Source of the DNA: Mycobacterium simiae
GTDB taxonomy: Bacteria > Actinomycetota > Actinomycetes > Mycobacteriales > Mycobacteriaceae
Assembly (NCBI RefSeq): GCF_010727605.1
Contig: NZ_AP022568.1
Span: 3,100,001-3,164,000 of the forward strand
Length of the DNA: 64,000 bases
Direction of reading: 5' to 3'
Shown here: piece by piece, positions 1 to 7,748 of the stretch
Numbering within the stretch: position 1 is the first letter of the stretch
Layout of the letters: every line of letters begins with the position of its first letter
Notes under the pieces: model-generated
What the model was told of the DNA's origin: nothing
The model's database searches: none
The model's input: only the letters and a program-made list of their open reading frames with translations
Position numbers and translations under genes: made by a program

Positions 1-166
1 TCTCGGCGATCCCGAGGAGCAACCCCTCCAGCGCCGACACCGCCACCGGATCGCGAGCATGGGCCCCGAGGTCCGCCGGGATGGCACGGCCGGAGACGCT
101 AGTGGTGCAACCACCGATCAAGGTGGCCGCCGCGGTCAGCACCCAGACCGCGAACTGCCGGCGCAC
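1..166 (-). CDS. Lipoprotein, N-terminal part only (LppH-like position)
   Basis: The reading frame is open from a GTG at 166 down to the window edge (55 codons), so only the amino end is present. A GGGGAGG ribosome site lies 6 bases upstream. The protein starts with an Arg-rich n-region, a hydrophobic stretch and a lipobox (Leu-Ile-Gly-Gly-Cys, Cys at about residue 20), so export and lipidation are expected. In M. tuberculosis the lipoprotein LppH (Rv3576, PknH-type sensor domain) sits next to the LacI regulator and kstR in the same relative orientation. I infer this is its counterpart, pushed away by the transporter operon, but the diagnostic domain lies outside the window. Confidence 0.6.
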   Translation of the reverse strand, partial: MRRQFAVWVLTAAATLIGGCTTSVSGRAIPADLGAHARDPVAVSALEGLLLGIAE

Positions 167-205
167 CGTTGCCTCCCCCTGCCATGGCCACTGCGTGGGA
201 CAAGC

Positions 206-1066
206 TTAAGCGGCGGCCTCTTGGCGTCGCCCCCGCAGCCAGCACAGGAGATAAATCAGGAACGAGATCGATGCCACGAAAACCGACACCGGGATGCCGG
301 GCGCCAGTGACAGCACGATGCCTCCCACGGCCGCAGTCTCGGCGAAGATCACCGATGTGACGATGGCCGCCGTCGGTGAGGCGATCACCCGCGCGGCCGC
401 GGCCGCCGGCGTGATCAGCAGCGACATCACCAGCAGCGCGCCGACGATCTGCACGGCCTGGGCGGCCACCACCCCGACCAGCGCGGCGAACACGATGCCC
501 AGCGCCCGGACCGGCACGCCACGCGCGGCCGCGACGTCGGGATCGACGGTGGCGAACAGCAACGGCCGGTAGCACGTCGCTAGCACCGCGACCACCAGCA
601 GGCACACCAGCGCCAGCATGGCTAGCCCGGTGTAGCCGACCCCGACGATCTGCCCGGTGAGCAGGGCGAAGCTGGTCGTGGTGCGTCCCGGGTAGAGGTA
701 AATGAACAGCACCGCCAGGCCCAGCCCGAACGCCAGCACCACCCCGGTCACCGAATCGCGTTCCCGCGCCCGACCGCCGAGTATCCCGAACAGCGCGGCG
801 GCCACGGCGCTGCCGATCAGCGCGCCCAAGCCGACCTGGATCCCGACCAGCAACGCGAACGCGGCTCCGGTCAGTGACAGTTCGCTGGACCCGTGCACGG
901 CGAACGACATCTGCCGCATCACGATGAACGGACCGATCAATCCGGCCACCAGCCCCAGCAGCGCGGCCGCCAGTACCGCCTGTTGGACGAAGTCGTGGCT
1001 GAGCAGTCGGGCGGTGATGTCGAAGGAAAACAGATTGCCCAGCACCTCGGAGAGCTGGTCGTTCAT
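206..1066 (-). CDS. Metal ABC transporter permease (ZnuB/MntB type)
   Basis: This 286-residue, very hydrophobic protein has about eight membrane segments and an Arg-rich cytoplasmic end. It belongs to the ABC-3 permease family that carries zinc or manganese across the membrane. The N-terminal part contains the family-typical VMRQMSFAVHG stretch with a conserved His before the second membrane segment. The ATG at 1066 overlaps the stop of the ATPase gene (ATGA), so the two are translationally coupled. Together with the ATPase and binding lipoprotein it forms a complete importer. The metal is not decided by sequence alone; zinc is favoured by the operator-like sequence in front of the operon. 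Confidence 0.9.
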   Translation of the reverse strand: MNDQLSEVLGNLFSFDITARLLSHDFVQQAVLAAALLGLVAGLIGPFIVMRQMSFAVHGSSELSLTGAAFALLVGIQVGLGALIGSAVAAALFGILGGRARERDSVTGVVLAFGLGLAVLFIYLYPGRTTTSFALLTGQIVGVGYTGLAMLALVCLLVVAVLATCYRPLLFATVDPDVAAARGVPVRALGIVFAALVGVVAAQAVQIVGALLVMSLLITPAAAAARVIASPTAAIVTSVIFAETAAVGGIVLSLAPGIPVSVFVASISFLIYLLCWLRGRRQEAAA

Positions 1067-1890
1067 AACGCGTGCCCGCCGTCTTCGCCGACCACGACGA
1101 AGCGATCGTTGACCTTCACCACCTGAATGTCGGCCCGATACAGCGTCGAGAGCGTCTCGGTGGTCATCACCTGCTCGACGGCACCGATGCGGAACCGCCC
1201 GTCGACGAGATAGAGCACCCGGTCGACGTAGGGCACGATCGTGTTGATCTCGTGGGTCACCACCATGACGGTGGTGTTGGCCTCGCGGCGGCGGCGGTCG
1301 ATCAGCGCGGCGACGAGCTTGGCGTTGGCCGGGTCCAGCGTCAGCAACGGTTCGTCGCACAGCAGCAGCATCGGATCGCTGGCCAGGGCTTGAGCGATGC
1401 GTATGCGCTGCAGTTCCCCGCCCGACATCAGCCCGACGCGAACATCGGCCAGCTGCTCGCCGTTGACCTGTGCCAGCGCTCGGTCGACGGCGTCTCGGCG
1501 CCGGGTCCGTTGGGTGAACCGCAACGGCGCGGTGCCCCACCGGTGCCCGTCCACACCGAGCCCAACCAGGTCGCGGCCGACCAGCATCACGTCCCGGTCG
1601 ATCGGGCGGTGTTGCGGGACGTAGCCGATGTCCCCGCTACCCGAGCTGACCTCTTTTCCGTCGACCTGGACGGCGCCTGCGGTCAGCGGCAACTGGCCGA
1701 GCAGCACCTTGAGCAGCGAGGTTTTGCCGGTGCCGTTGGGACCGAGGACCGCGATGAACTCACCCGCCGATACCGTCAAGTCCAGGCCGTCCCAAAGGAC
1801 ACGATCGCCGAACGCCAGCCGAGCACCGGACAGGCGGACCGCCGGTGGCCGCGGGTCGGCCGTCCCGATCGCTTCGTCAATGACGGGCAT
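1063..1890 (-). CDS. Metal ABC transporter ATP-binding protein (ZnuC type)
   Basis: This 275-residue cytoplasmic ATPase of the metal importer has a Walker A GPNGTGKTS at about residues 50-58, the ABC signature MSGGELQ near residue 155, and Walker B LLLCDEP near residue 175 followed by a switch His (VVTHE). The C-terminal extension after the His loop is usual for ZnuC/MntA proteins. The start overlaps the end of the binding-protein gene by 14 bases and its stop overlaps the permease start, giving a three-gene operon read leftwards. No defect is seen in the catalytic motifs. Confidence 0.92.
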   Translation of the reverse strand: MPVIDEAIGTADPRPPAVRLSGARLAFGDRVLWDGLDLTVSAGEFIAVLGPNGTGKTSLLKVLLGQLPLTAGAVQVDGKEVSSGSGDIGYVPQHRPIDRDVMLVGRDLVGLGVDGHRWGTAPLRFTQRTRRRDAVDRALAQVNGEQLADVRVGLMSGGELQRIRIAQALASDPMLLLCDEPLLTLDPANAKLVAALIDRRRREANTTVMVVTHEINTIVPYVDRVLYLVDGRFRIGAVEQVMTTETLSTLYRADIQVVKVNDRFVVVGEDGGHAL

Positions 1891-2827
1891 CGGCCCGGCC
1901 CGACCGCAGCGCAGCCTGCAACTGGTTGACCGTGTTGCGCTGCCAATTCAGATATTCCGTGCCGTCAGGCAGGCTTTCGGTCACCAGGACGACCGGAACG
2001 CCCGCGTGTTTTGCCGCGTCCTGCAGGCCGTTGATCGCGGGGGTCTCTGTCTGCGGGTTGAGCAGCACCGCCGCCACCTGATGACGATTGACCAGGTCCA
2101 ACACGAACGCCATGTCGGCCGGTGCCGGATCGGTTCCGTTCTCGTTGGCGCTGGCGAACGCGGGAGGAGTGCGATTCACCAGTCCGATGGCCTGGATGAG
2201 GTAGTAGGCCACCGGTTCGGTTGCGACGACGGAGGTGTCGGGATAGGTGCGGGCGATGGAGTGTTCCGCGGCGGCGATGGCGTCGGCCTCCCGGCCGAAT
2301 GCGGCGGCGTTGGCTCGGTAATCGCCGGCGTCGTTCGCGTCGTCGGCCACCAGCCGGTCGGCGATGGCGGTGGCCACGGACTTGGCCACGTTGAGGTCGT
2401 AGAAGACGTGTTCGTTGGGCGGTGACCCGTTGACCGGCTTGGCGGCGAACGAGTAGGCGTTCACCGACTTGATGTTCGGATGTTGGTCCAGCACCTGGGT
2501 GAGCCACGGGTCGTAACCGCCGCCGTTGCAGATCACCAGTCGGGCGTCGGCGACGGCCGCGGCGTCCGCGGCGGTGGCCTGGTAGGTGTGCGGGTCGACG
2601 TTGGCGCCCCGCAGGATCGACTTGATGCGCAGATGCGATCCCGCGACAGCTTGGGCGACACTGCCCCAAACGTCGGTGGAGGCCACGATGGGGGCGTCAT
2701 GGAGGTGATCCGAACCGCCCGACCCGCAGCTCGTGATGGTCGCCGCGCCTACCAAACAGGCCACCGCGAAAGTGCGGCGGGCAGGGCGTGAGCCGGCCCG
2801 CCGGCGGCGCCGTTCGACTTGGCTCAT
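1877..2827 (-). CDS. Metal-binding lipoprotein of ABC importer (ZnuA/TroA family)
   Basis: A 316-residue extracytoplasmic solute-binding protein. The start at 2827 gives a normal lipoprotein leader: basic residues, a hydrophobic run, then a lipobox ending in Cys34. A longer frame runs on to 3061 but would overlap the divergent regulator, so I reject it. Likely metal ligands of the TroA family are visible: His80 in VDPHTYQ and His140 in PNEHVFYD, plus the later NPQTETP segment. The His-rich acidic loop of many ZnuA proteins is missing, so manganese cannot be excluded. First gene of the importer operon, divergent from the LacI regulator across a 145-bp promoter region. Confidence 0.88.
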   Translation of the reverse strand: MSQVERRRRRAGSRPARRTFAVACLVGAATITSCGSGGSDHLHDAPIVASTDVWGSVAQAVAGSHLRIKSILRGANVDPHTYQATAADAAAVADARLVICNGGGYDPWLTQVLDQHPNIKSVNAYSFAAKPVNGSPPNEHVFYDLNVAKSVATAIADRLVADDANDAGDYRANAAAFGREADAIAAAEHSIARTYPDTSVVATEPVAYYLIQAIGLVNRTPPAFASANENGTDPAPADMAFVLDLVNRHQVAAVLLNPQTETPAINGLQDAAKHAGVPVVLVTESLPDGTEYLNWQRNTVNQLQAALRSGRADARH

Positions 2828-2894
2828 TCCCGTCCCATCAGCGCGTACGGGTGCGGGCTCCTGCTCGCCACCCCCGCGTGCAGACGCATCCGAA

Positions 2895-2911
2895 TTGAAA
2901 ATCGTTTCCAA
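2895..2911. promoter_or_regulatory. Imperfect palindrome, candidate Zur box or LacI operator
   Basis: Sequence TTGAAAATCGTTTCCAA, symmetric about base 2903 with six of eight pairs matching. It lies in the region between the divergent metal-importer operon and the LacI-family gene. It resembles the actinobacterial zinc-uptake-repressor site (TGAAAATnATTTTCA, 12 of 15 positions), which suits a zinc importer. A CG near the centre is also typical of LacI-family operators, so autoregulation by the neighbouring regulator is the alternative. Confidence 0.5.
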
Positions 2912-2972
2912 CAAATTAGCAGATCGCGGCGGCGGAAGCGCGGCCGAGGGATGGGCGGTAGCGTCAGCCAAC

Positions 2973-4052
2973 GTGAGCCCGACACCACGACGGCGTGCGA
3001 CGTTGGCGTCGTTGGCGGCCGAACTGAAGGTGTCGCGAACCACCATTTCGAACGCCTTCAACCGGCCGGATCAGCTCTCGCCTGACCTGCGCGAACGCGT
3101 GCTGGCCACGGCCAAACGGCTCGGCTACGCCGGCCCCGACCCGGTGGCACGGTCGTTGCGCACCCGCCGGGCCGACGCGGTGGGTTTGCTGATGGCCGAG
3201 CCGTTGACGTATTTCTTCAACGACCCCGCGGCCCGCGATTTCGTTGCCGGCGTGGCCGAATCGTGCGAAGAGCGCGGCCAGGGGCTGCTGCTGGTCGCGG
3301 TCGGGCCGACCCGGAGCCCGAACGACGGCAACGCCGCAGTGCTGAGCGCGGGTGTGGACGGGTTCGTGGTGTATTCGGTGCGCGACGACGATCCGTACCT
3401 GCAACTGGTGTTGCAGCGCCGGCTGCCCGTGGTGGTGGTCGACCAACCCAAGGGGCTGTCCGGGGTGTCGCGGGTCGGCATCGATGACCGGGCGGCCATG
3501 CGCCAGCTCGCCGAGTACGTGCTCGGGTTGGGGCATCGCGAGATCGGGCTGTTGACCATGCGGCTCGGTCGGGACCGGCGACAAGACGTGGCGGACGCGG
3601 AACGGTTGCGCTCGTTGATGTTCAGCGTGCAGCGTGACCGCATCGCCGGGGTGTGGGACGCCATGCAGGCCGTCGGGCTGGACCCGGATTCGCTGACCGT
3701 GGTGGAAAGTTACGAACATCTGCCGACCTCGGGCGGCGAGGCGGCCAGGGTGGCGCTGGAGGCCAATCCGCGGATCACCGCATTAATGTGCACGGCAGAT
3801 GTTTTGGCGTTGTCAGCGATGGATTACCTTCGCGCACATGGCATTTACGTGCCCGGCCAGATCAGCGTCACGGGCTTCGACGGCGTGCCCGATGCCATCG
3901 CCCGGGGCCTGACCACGGTGGCGCAGCCCAGCCTGCAAAAGGGTCATCGGGCCGGCGAACTACTGCTCAATCCGCCGCGGTCCGGACTGCCGGTGGTCGA
4001 GCTGCTCGACACCGAGCTGATCCGCGGCCGGACCGCCGGTCCGCCGGTGTAG
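2973..4052 (+). CDS. LacI-family transcriptional regulator (Rv3575c-like)
   Basis: A 359-residue regulator. The N-terminal helix-turn-helix (residues 9-28, ATLASLAAELKVSRTTISNA) is followed by the hinge helix and a periplasmic-binding-protein-like effector domain to the C-terminus. The GTG at 2973 puts the helix-turn-helix at the normal distance from the start; a longer frame from 2733 would run through the promoter and the importer start and is rejected. A TAGCGT hexamer at 2959-2964 sits 8 bases before the GTG, so the message may be leaderless. M. tuberculosis has a LacI-type gene at the same place beside kstR; its effector is unknown. Convergent with kstR, with 2 bases between the stops. 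Confidence 0.88.
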   Translation: MSPTPRRRATLASLAAELKVSRTTISNAFNRPDQLSPDLRERVLATAKRLGYAGPDPVARSLRTRRADAVGLLMAEPLTYFFNDPAARDFVAGVAESCEERGQGLLLVAVGPTRSPNDGNAAVLSAGVDGFVVYSVRDDDPYLQLVLQRRLPVVVVDQPKGLSGVSRVGIDDRAAMRQLAEYVLGLGHREIGLLTMRLGRDRRQDVADAERLRSLMFSVQRDRIAGVWDAMQAVGLDPDSLTVVESYEHLPTSGGEAARVALEANPRITALMCTADVLALSAMDYLRAHGIYVPGQISVTGFDGVPDAIARGLTTVAQPSLQKGHRAGELLLNPPRSGLPVVELLDTELIRGRTAGPPV

Positions 4053-4054
4053 CG

Positions 4055-4654
4055 CTACTTGGCGTCGGTGTCGCCGATCAGCAGGCGTACGGCCAGATCG
4101 AGCCGCTTGCTGACATCGGTCGCCGAGGCACGCCGGGTTAGCCAGGCGAGCAGGTTGGACAGCCACACGTCGGAGATCACCCGGGCGATGTGGTACTGAT
4201 CCTCGGTCGGTTCGCCGTCGCTCATCGCGCGGGCAAACATGCTGTCGATCAGCTTCTCCACCTGGTCGACCTCGCTGGCCGCCGAGGCGTCGGCGAAGAC
4301 GTAGGCGCGCGTCATCGCCTCGGTCAGCAGTGGGTTGCGCTGCATCGCTCGATTGAGCTTGCCGACCATGAAGTTCAGCCGCTGGAACGGGGTGCCGCCG
4401 GTCATCGAAGAGCGGTCGGTCTTGGCGTCGATGCGGCTGAACTCCCGGCCCAGGGCCGAGACCAGCAGGTGCACCTTCGACGGGAAGTAGCGATACAGCG
4501 TGCCGACGGCGACGTCCGCCCGGTCGGCCACCGCGCGCATCTGGACGGCCTCGTAGCCGCCCTTCGACGCGATGGCCATCGTTGCGTCCAGGATGCGTTT
4601 GCGGCGCTCCCGTTGCGCCTCCGAGCCGAGTTCGGACTCGGCGAGAACGGCCAC
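4055..4654 (-). CDS. kstR: TetR-family repressor of cholesterol catabolism, KstR
   Basis: A 199-residue TetR repressor. Known KstR proteins bind TnnAACnnGTTnnA sites and are released by 3-oxo-cholestenoyl-CoA type ligands. The N-terminal DNA-binding domain (about residues 12-60) ends in the recognition segment VGTLYRYFPSK; the rest is the helical ligand/dimer domain. I chose the GTG at 4654 because it gives exactly the family length and has a GAGG site 8 bases upstream; an ATG two codons earlier (4660) lies too close to that site. The sequence is nearly identical to the M. tuberculosis KstR I recall. It is divergent from fadE34, with a perfect KstR box between them, so it probably represses itself. 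Confidence 0.97.
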   Translation of the reverse strand: MAVLAESELGSEAQRERRKRILDATMAIASKGGYEAVQMRAVADRADVAVGTLYRYFPSKVHLLVSALGREFSRIDAKTDRSSMTGGTPFQRLNFMVGKLNRAMQRNPLLTEAMTRAYVFADASAASEVDQVEKLIDSMFARAMSDGEPTEDQYHIARVISDVWLSNLLAWLTRRASATDVSKRLDLAVRLLIGDTDAK

Positions 4655-4858
4655 GTTCATGACCTCGCGTGGCTGCGAGTCAGAGACGTGGCCCTCGTTA
4701 ACGTTCGTTGGCGACATCTGACGGGTTGCTCCTCTTCCGGGCGGTTCGTTCGCAAACGATACGCAAGCCGAATGGGAATTTCCCACCTCCGTCCCGCCGG
4801 GGCAACGAGCTGTCCTGCTGTGATGGCGTTCGACTTGAGGGTCGTTCGCTGGCACTAT

Positions 4859-4872
4859 TAGAACACGTTCTA
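4859..4872. promoter_or_regulatory. KstR box, kstR-fadE34
   Basis: TAGAACACGTTCTA fits the KstR consensus TnnAACnnGTTnnA with a perfect outer palindrome. Its last two bases begin a TAGTCT hexamer (4871-4876) that can serve as the -10 element for fadE34, leaving a leader of roughly 45 bases with a GGAGGG site before the GTG at 4929. It also lies 200 bp upstream of kstR. Confidence 0.93.
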
Positions 4873-4928
4873 GTCTGCAGTAGTGCCCCTAACGGTCACG
4901 TTGAATCAAGTACACGGAGGGCCCTGAG

Positions 4929-7094
4929 GTGGTAGCGACCGTCACCGACGAACAGTTCGCGGCGCGCGAGTTGGTTCGCGACTGGGCCCGTAATACGACG
5001 TCGGGACCGGGCGGGACCGCGGCGATCCGCGCGATGGAGCGGGGCTGGGAAACCGGGGGAGCGGACGCGTGGCGGCCGGTGTTTGCCGGGCTGGCCGACC
5101 TCGGGCTGTTCGGTGTGGCGATATCCGAGGACGCCGGCGGGGCCGGCGGCAGCGTCGAGGACCTGTGCGCGATGGTCGAGGAGGCGGCCAAGGCGCTGGT
5201 TCCCGGGCCGATCGCCACCACCGCGCTGGCAACGCTTGTTATCACCGACCCCGAGCTGCTGTCCGGGTTGGCTTGCGGTGAACGCTTCGCCGGGCTCGCC
5301 CTGGAGGGCAACGCGCGGGTCGACGGCGGCTCGGTGTCGGGGACCGTCGACTTCGTGCTCGGCGCCGCCAGCGGCGGGGTGCTGCTGTTGCCCGCCGGCG
5401 AGCAGTGGGTGCTGGTCGACACCGCCGCCGATGGGGTCACAGTGCAGCCGCTGCAGGCTACCGACTTCTCTCGGCCGCTGGCGCGCGTGCTGCTGTCGTC
5501 GGCGCCGGCCACCCCGCTTGCCGTATCGCGCGCGCGCATCGAGAACCTGACCGCGACGCTGCTGGCCGCCGAGGCGGCTGGGGTCACCCGCTGGTCGCTC
5601 GAGACCGCGGTCGCCTACGCCAAGGTGCGCGAGCAATTCGGCAAGCCGATCGGCAGCTTCCAGGCCATCAAGCACCTGTGCGCCGAGATGCTGTGCCGGG
5701 CCGAGCAGGCGGAGGTGGCCGCGGCCGATGCAGCGCGCGCGGCGAGCGCTGCCCAAGACGGGGCCGGGGATGCCGACCAGTTCGCCATCGCCGCGGCCTT
5801 GGCCGCCGGCATCGGTATCGCCGCGGCCAAGGCCAACGTGAAGGACTGCATCCAGGTGCTCGGCGGCATCGGCTGCACCTGGGAGCACGACGCACATCTA
5901 TACCTGCGCCGCGCCCATGCCATCGGCCGGTTTCTGGGTGGATCGCAAGGTGGCCCCCAGCGGTGGCTACGCCGCATTACCGCGCTGACCCAGGCCGGGG
6001 TGCGGCGCCGGCTGAGTATCGACCTCACCGAGGTCGAGAGCCAACGCGCCGAGATCGCCGCGACGGTCGCCGAGATCGCCGCGCTGCCCGTCGAGAAGCG
6101 GCAGGTGGCGTTGGCCGAAGCGGGCCTGCAGGCGCCGCACTGGCCCAAGCCCTATGGGCGGGCCGCCTCCCCGGCCGAGCAGCTGCTGATCGACCAGGAA
6201 CTGGCCGCGGCCGGGGTCGAACGGCCGGACCTGGTGATCGGTTGGTGGGCGGCGCCGACCATCCTCGAGCACGGCACACCCGAGCAGGTACAGCGCTTCG
6301 TACCGGCCACGCTGCGTGGCGAATTCCTTTGGTGTCAGCTGTTTTCCGAGCCCGGGGCCGGATCCGACCTGGCCTCGCTGCGCACCAAAGCGGTGCGCAC
6401 CCAAGAGCCTGGCGACGGCTGGCTGCTCACCGGACAGAAGGTGTGGACGTCCGCGGCGCACAAGGCGCGCTGGGGGGTGTGCCTAGCACGCACCGATCCC
6501 GATGCCCCGAAACACAAAGGCATCACCTATTTTTTGATCGACATGACTTCGCCCGGCATCGAGATCCGGCCGCTGCGGGAGATCACCGGCGACTCGTTGT
6601 TCAACGAGGTGTTCCTGGACAACGTGTTCGTGCACGACGAGATGGTGGTCGGCGCGGTCAACGATGGCTGGCGGCTGGCCCGCACCACCTTGGCGAACGA
6701 GCGGGTGGCGATGGCTAACGGGACAGCCCTTGGCAATCCGATGGAAGACTTGCTGAAGCTTTTGGCGGCAAGGGATCTCGACGTTGCCGAGCAGGACCGG
6801 TTGGCGCGGCTGATCGTGTTGGCGCAGACTGGCGCCCTGCTCGACCAGCGCATCGCCCAGCTCGCGGTGGGCGGCCAGGACCCCGGCGCGCAATCCAGCG
6901 TGCGCAAGCTGATCGGTGTCCGCTACCGACAGGCGCTGGCCGAATTCACCATGGACGTCGCCGACGGCGGCGGCTTGGTCCACAACCGCGCGGTGTTCGA
7001 CTTCCTCAACACCCGCTGCCTGACGATCGCGGGCGGCACCGAGCAGATTCTGCTCACGGTCGCGGCCGAGCGACTGTTGGGCCTGCCGCGTTAG
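4929..7094 (+). CDS. fadE34: Double-length acyl-CoA dehydrogenase FadE34
   Basis: A 721-residue flavoprotein made of two acyl-CoA dehydrogenase modules in one chain. The first (about residues 1-335) has the KVREQFGKPIGSFQAIKH and QVLGGIGCTWEHD segments; the second (about 350-721) has the CQLFSEPGAGSDLASLRTKA flavin/substrate segment and a C-terminal GGTEQILL motif. In M. tuberculosis FadE34 (ChsE3) introduces the double bond into the five-carbon steroid side chain (C24 acyl-CoA). Other steroid enzymes of this type are heterotetramers of two genes; here the pair is fused, which is normal for this family. GTG start with a good ribosome site; divergent from kstR and under the KstR box. Confidence 0.95.
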   Translation: MVATVTDEQFAARELVRDWARNTTSGPGGTAAIRAMERGWETGGADAWRPVFAGLADLGLFGVAISEDAGGAGGSVEDLCAMVEEAAKALVPGPIATTALATLVITDPELLSGLACGERFAGLALEGNARVDGGSVSGTVDFVLGAASGGVLLLPAGEQWVLVDTAADGVTVQPLQATDFSRPLARVLLSSAPATPLAVSRARIENLTATLLAAEAAGVTRWSLETAVAYAKVREQFGKPIGSFQAIKHLCAEMLCRAEQAEVAAADAARAASAAQDGAGDADQFAIAAALAAGIGIAAAKANVKDCIQVLGGIGCTWEHDAHLYLRRAHAIGRFLGGSQGGPQRWLRRITALTQAGVRRRLSIDLTEVESQRAEIAATVAEIAALPVEKRQVALAEAGLQAPHWPKPYGRAASPAEQLLIDQELAAAGVERPDLVIGWWAAPTILEHGTPEQVQRFVPATLRGEFLWCQLFSEPGAGSDLASLRTKAVRTQEPGDGWLLTGQKVWTSAAHKARWGVCLARTDPDAPKHKGITYFLIDMTSPGIEIRPLREITGDSLFNEVFLDNVFVHDEMVVGAVNDGWRLARTTLANERVAMANGTALGNPMEDLLKLLAARDLDVAEQDRLARLIVLAQTGALLDQRIAQLAVGGQDPGAQSSVRKLIGVRYRQALAEFTMDVADGGGLVHNRAVFDFLNTRCLTIAGGTEQILLTVAAERLLGLPR

Positions 7095-7663
7095 CCCAGA
7101 TCAGCTGCGGCGGAGTGGATCTCGCGTAACTCCTGGCACGCCATGGCGCCCAAATCGCCGCTATCGCCCGGTTCGCCCCAACGGGCATAGGCCTTTTTGA
7201 AGGCCAGCGCCCCCAGCTCTGCGGCCAGTACCGCCGTCGGCTCGGGCACGCCCCGGCTTTGCAGCGCTTCGGCCATTGCCAGTGCGAGCCCGATCTGCTT
7301 GAGCGCGTTGCGCTCTTGAAGTTCGCGGCTGGCCGCGATCGCGGCCTTGAGCCGTGGCGCGAGCTCGCGGTTGAACGACGTGAACGCCGCCGCTGCCGAC
7401 TTCAGGCCGCAACACACCGCGGTCAACGGTGTCGCGTCGGCGGGTGCCGCGGCGATGCCGTCCCGCAGCAGCTGGGCGATCGCGTCTTGGCCGGCCGCCA
7501 GCAGGTCGCGCTTGTCCGGGAAATGCCGGAAGAACGTGCTCTTGGTCAGGCCGGCCCGCTCGGCGATCTGCGTCACGGTCGTCTCGTCGTATCCCTGCTC
7601 GTTGAACAGGTCGAGTGCCGCGGCGACCAGGCGTTCGCGCGCGTCGGGTTCCCAACGGGCCAT
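7091..7663 (-). CDS. TetR-family regulator
   Basis: A 190-residue TetR repressor with an N-terminal helix-turn-helix (about residues 10-56, containing TVTQIAERAGLTKSTFFRHF) and an alpha-helical ligand domain of unknown specificity. The ATG at 7663 is preceded by TATCGT (7670-7675) at a 6-base spacing and no ribosome site, so the transcript is probably leaderless. Its stop overlaps the fadE34 stop (convergent). It is divergent from an NAD(P)-binding oxidoreductase gene, and three related half-sites fill the space between them, so I infer it represses both. In M. tuberculosis nothing lies between fadE34 and Rv3572, so the pair is an accessory insertion. Confidence 0.88.
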   Translation of the reverse strand: MARWEPDARERLVAAALDLFNEQGYDETTVTQIAERAGLTKSTFFRHFPDKRDLLAAGQDAIAQLLRDGIAAAPADATPLTAVCCGLKSAAAAFTSFNRELAPRLKAAIAASRELQERNALKQIGLALAMAEALQSRGVPEPTAVLAAELGALAFKKAYARWGEPGDSGDLGAMACQELREIHSAAADLG

Positions 7664-7669
7664 GGCCCC

Positions 7670-7675
7670 ACGATA
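7670..7675 (-). promoter_or_regulatory. Probable -10 hexamer of leaderless TetR gene
   Basis: TATCGT on the minus strand, followed by six bases and then the ATG at 7663. It abuts the first operator half-site at 7676. Confidence 0.55.
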
Positions 7676-7720
7676 GTGACGGAACCATTGTCCCGTCACG
7701 GGTGTATGGTGATGGGACAA
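7676..7720. promoter_or_regulatory. Triple half-site operator between TetR and oxidoreductase genes
   Basis: Three copies of one half-site lie in alternating orientation: GTGACGGAAC at 7676-7685 (plus), TTGTCCCGTCAC at 7688-7699 (minus copy) and GTGATGGGACAA at 7709-7720 (plus). The last two form an inverted repeat of 12-base arms with a single mismatch; the first two form a second overlapping inverted repeat. This is the expected binding site of the divergent TetR protein. Confidence 0.75.
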
Positions 7721-7748
7721 AAGTCTCATCGGAGGGGAGGAGTTGCTC

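Noticed and set aside
2733..2972. Upstream in-frame extension of the LacI gene
   Set aside because: It would run through the importer start and the palindromic box, and the helix-turn-helix would be displaced by 80 residues. GTG at 2973 fits the family.
5405..6718. Long open frame inside fadE34 (437 codons)
   Set aside because: It is an out-of-frame Arg/Gly/Pro-rich shadow common in GC-rich DNA; fadE34 has clear family motifs across this region.
4929..7094. FadE34 as two genes joined by error
   Set aside because: A single intact frame with two dehydrogenase modules is the normal FadE34 architecture.
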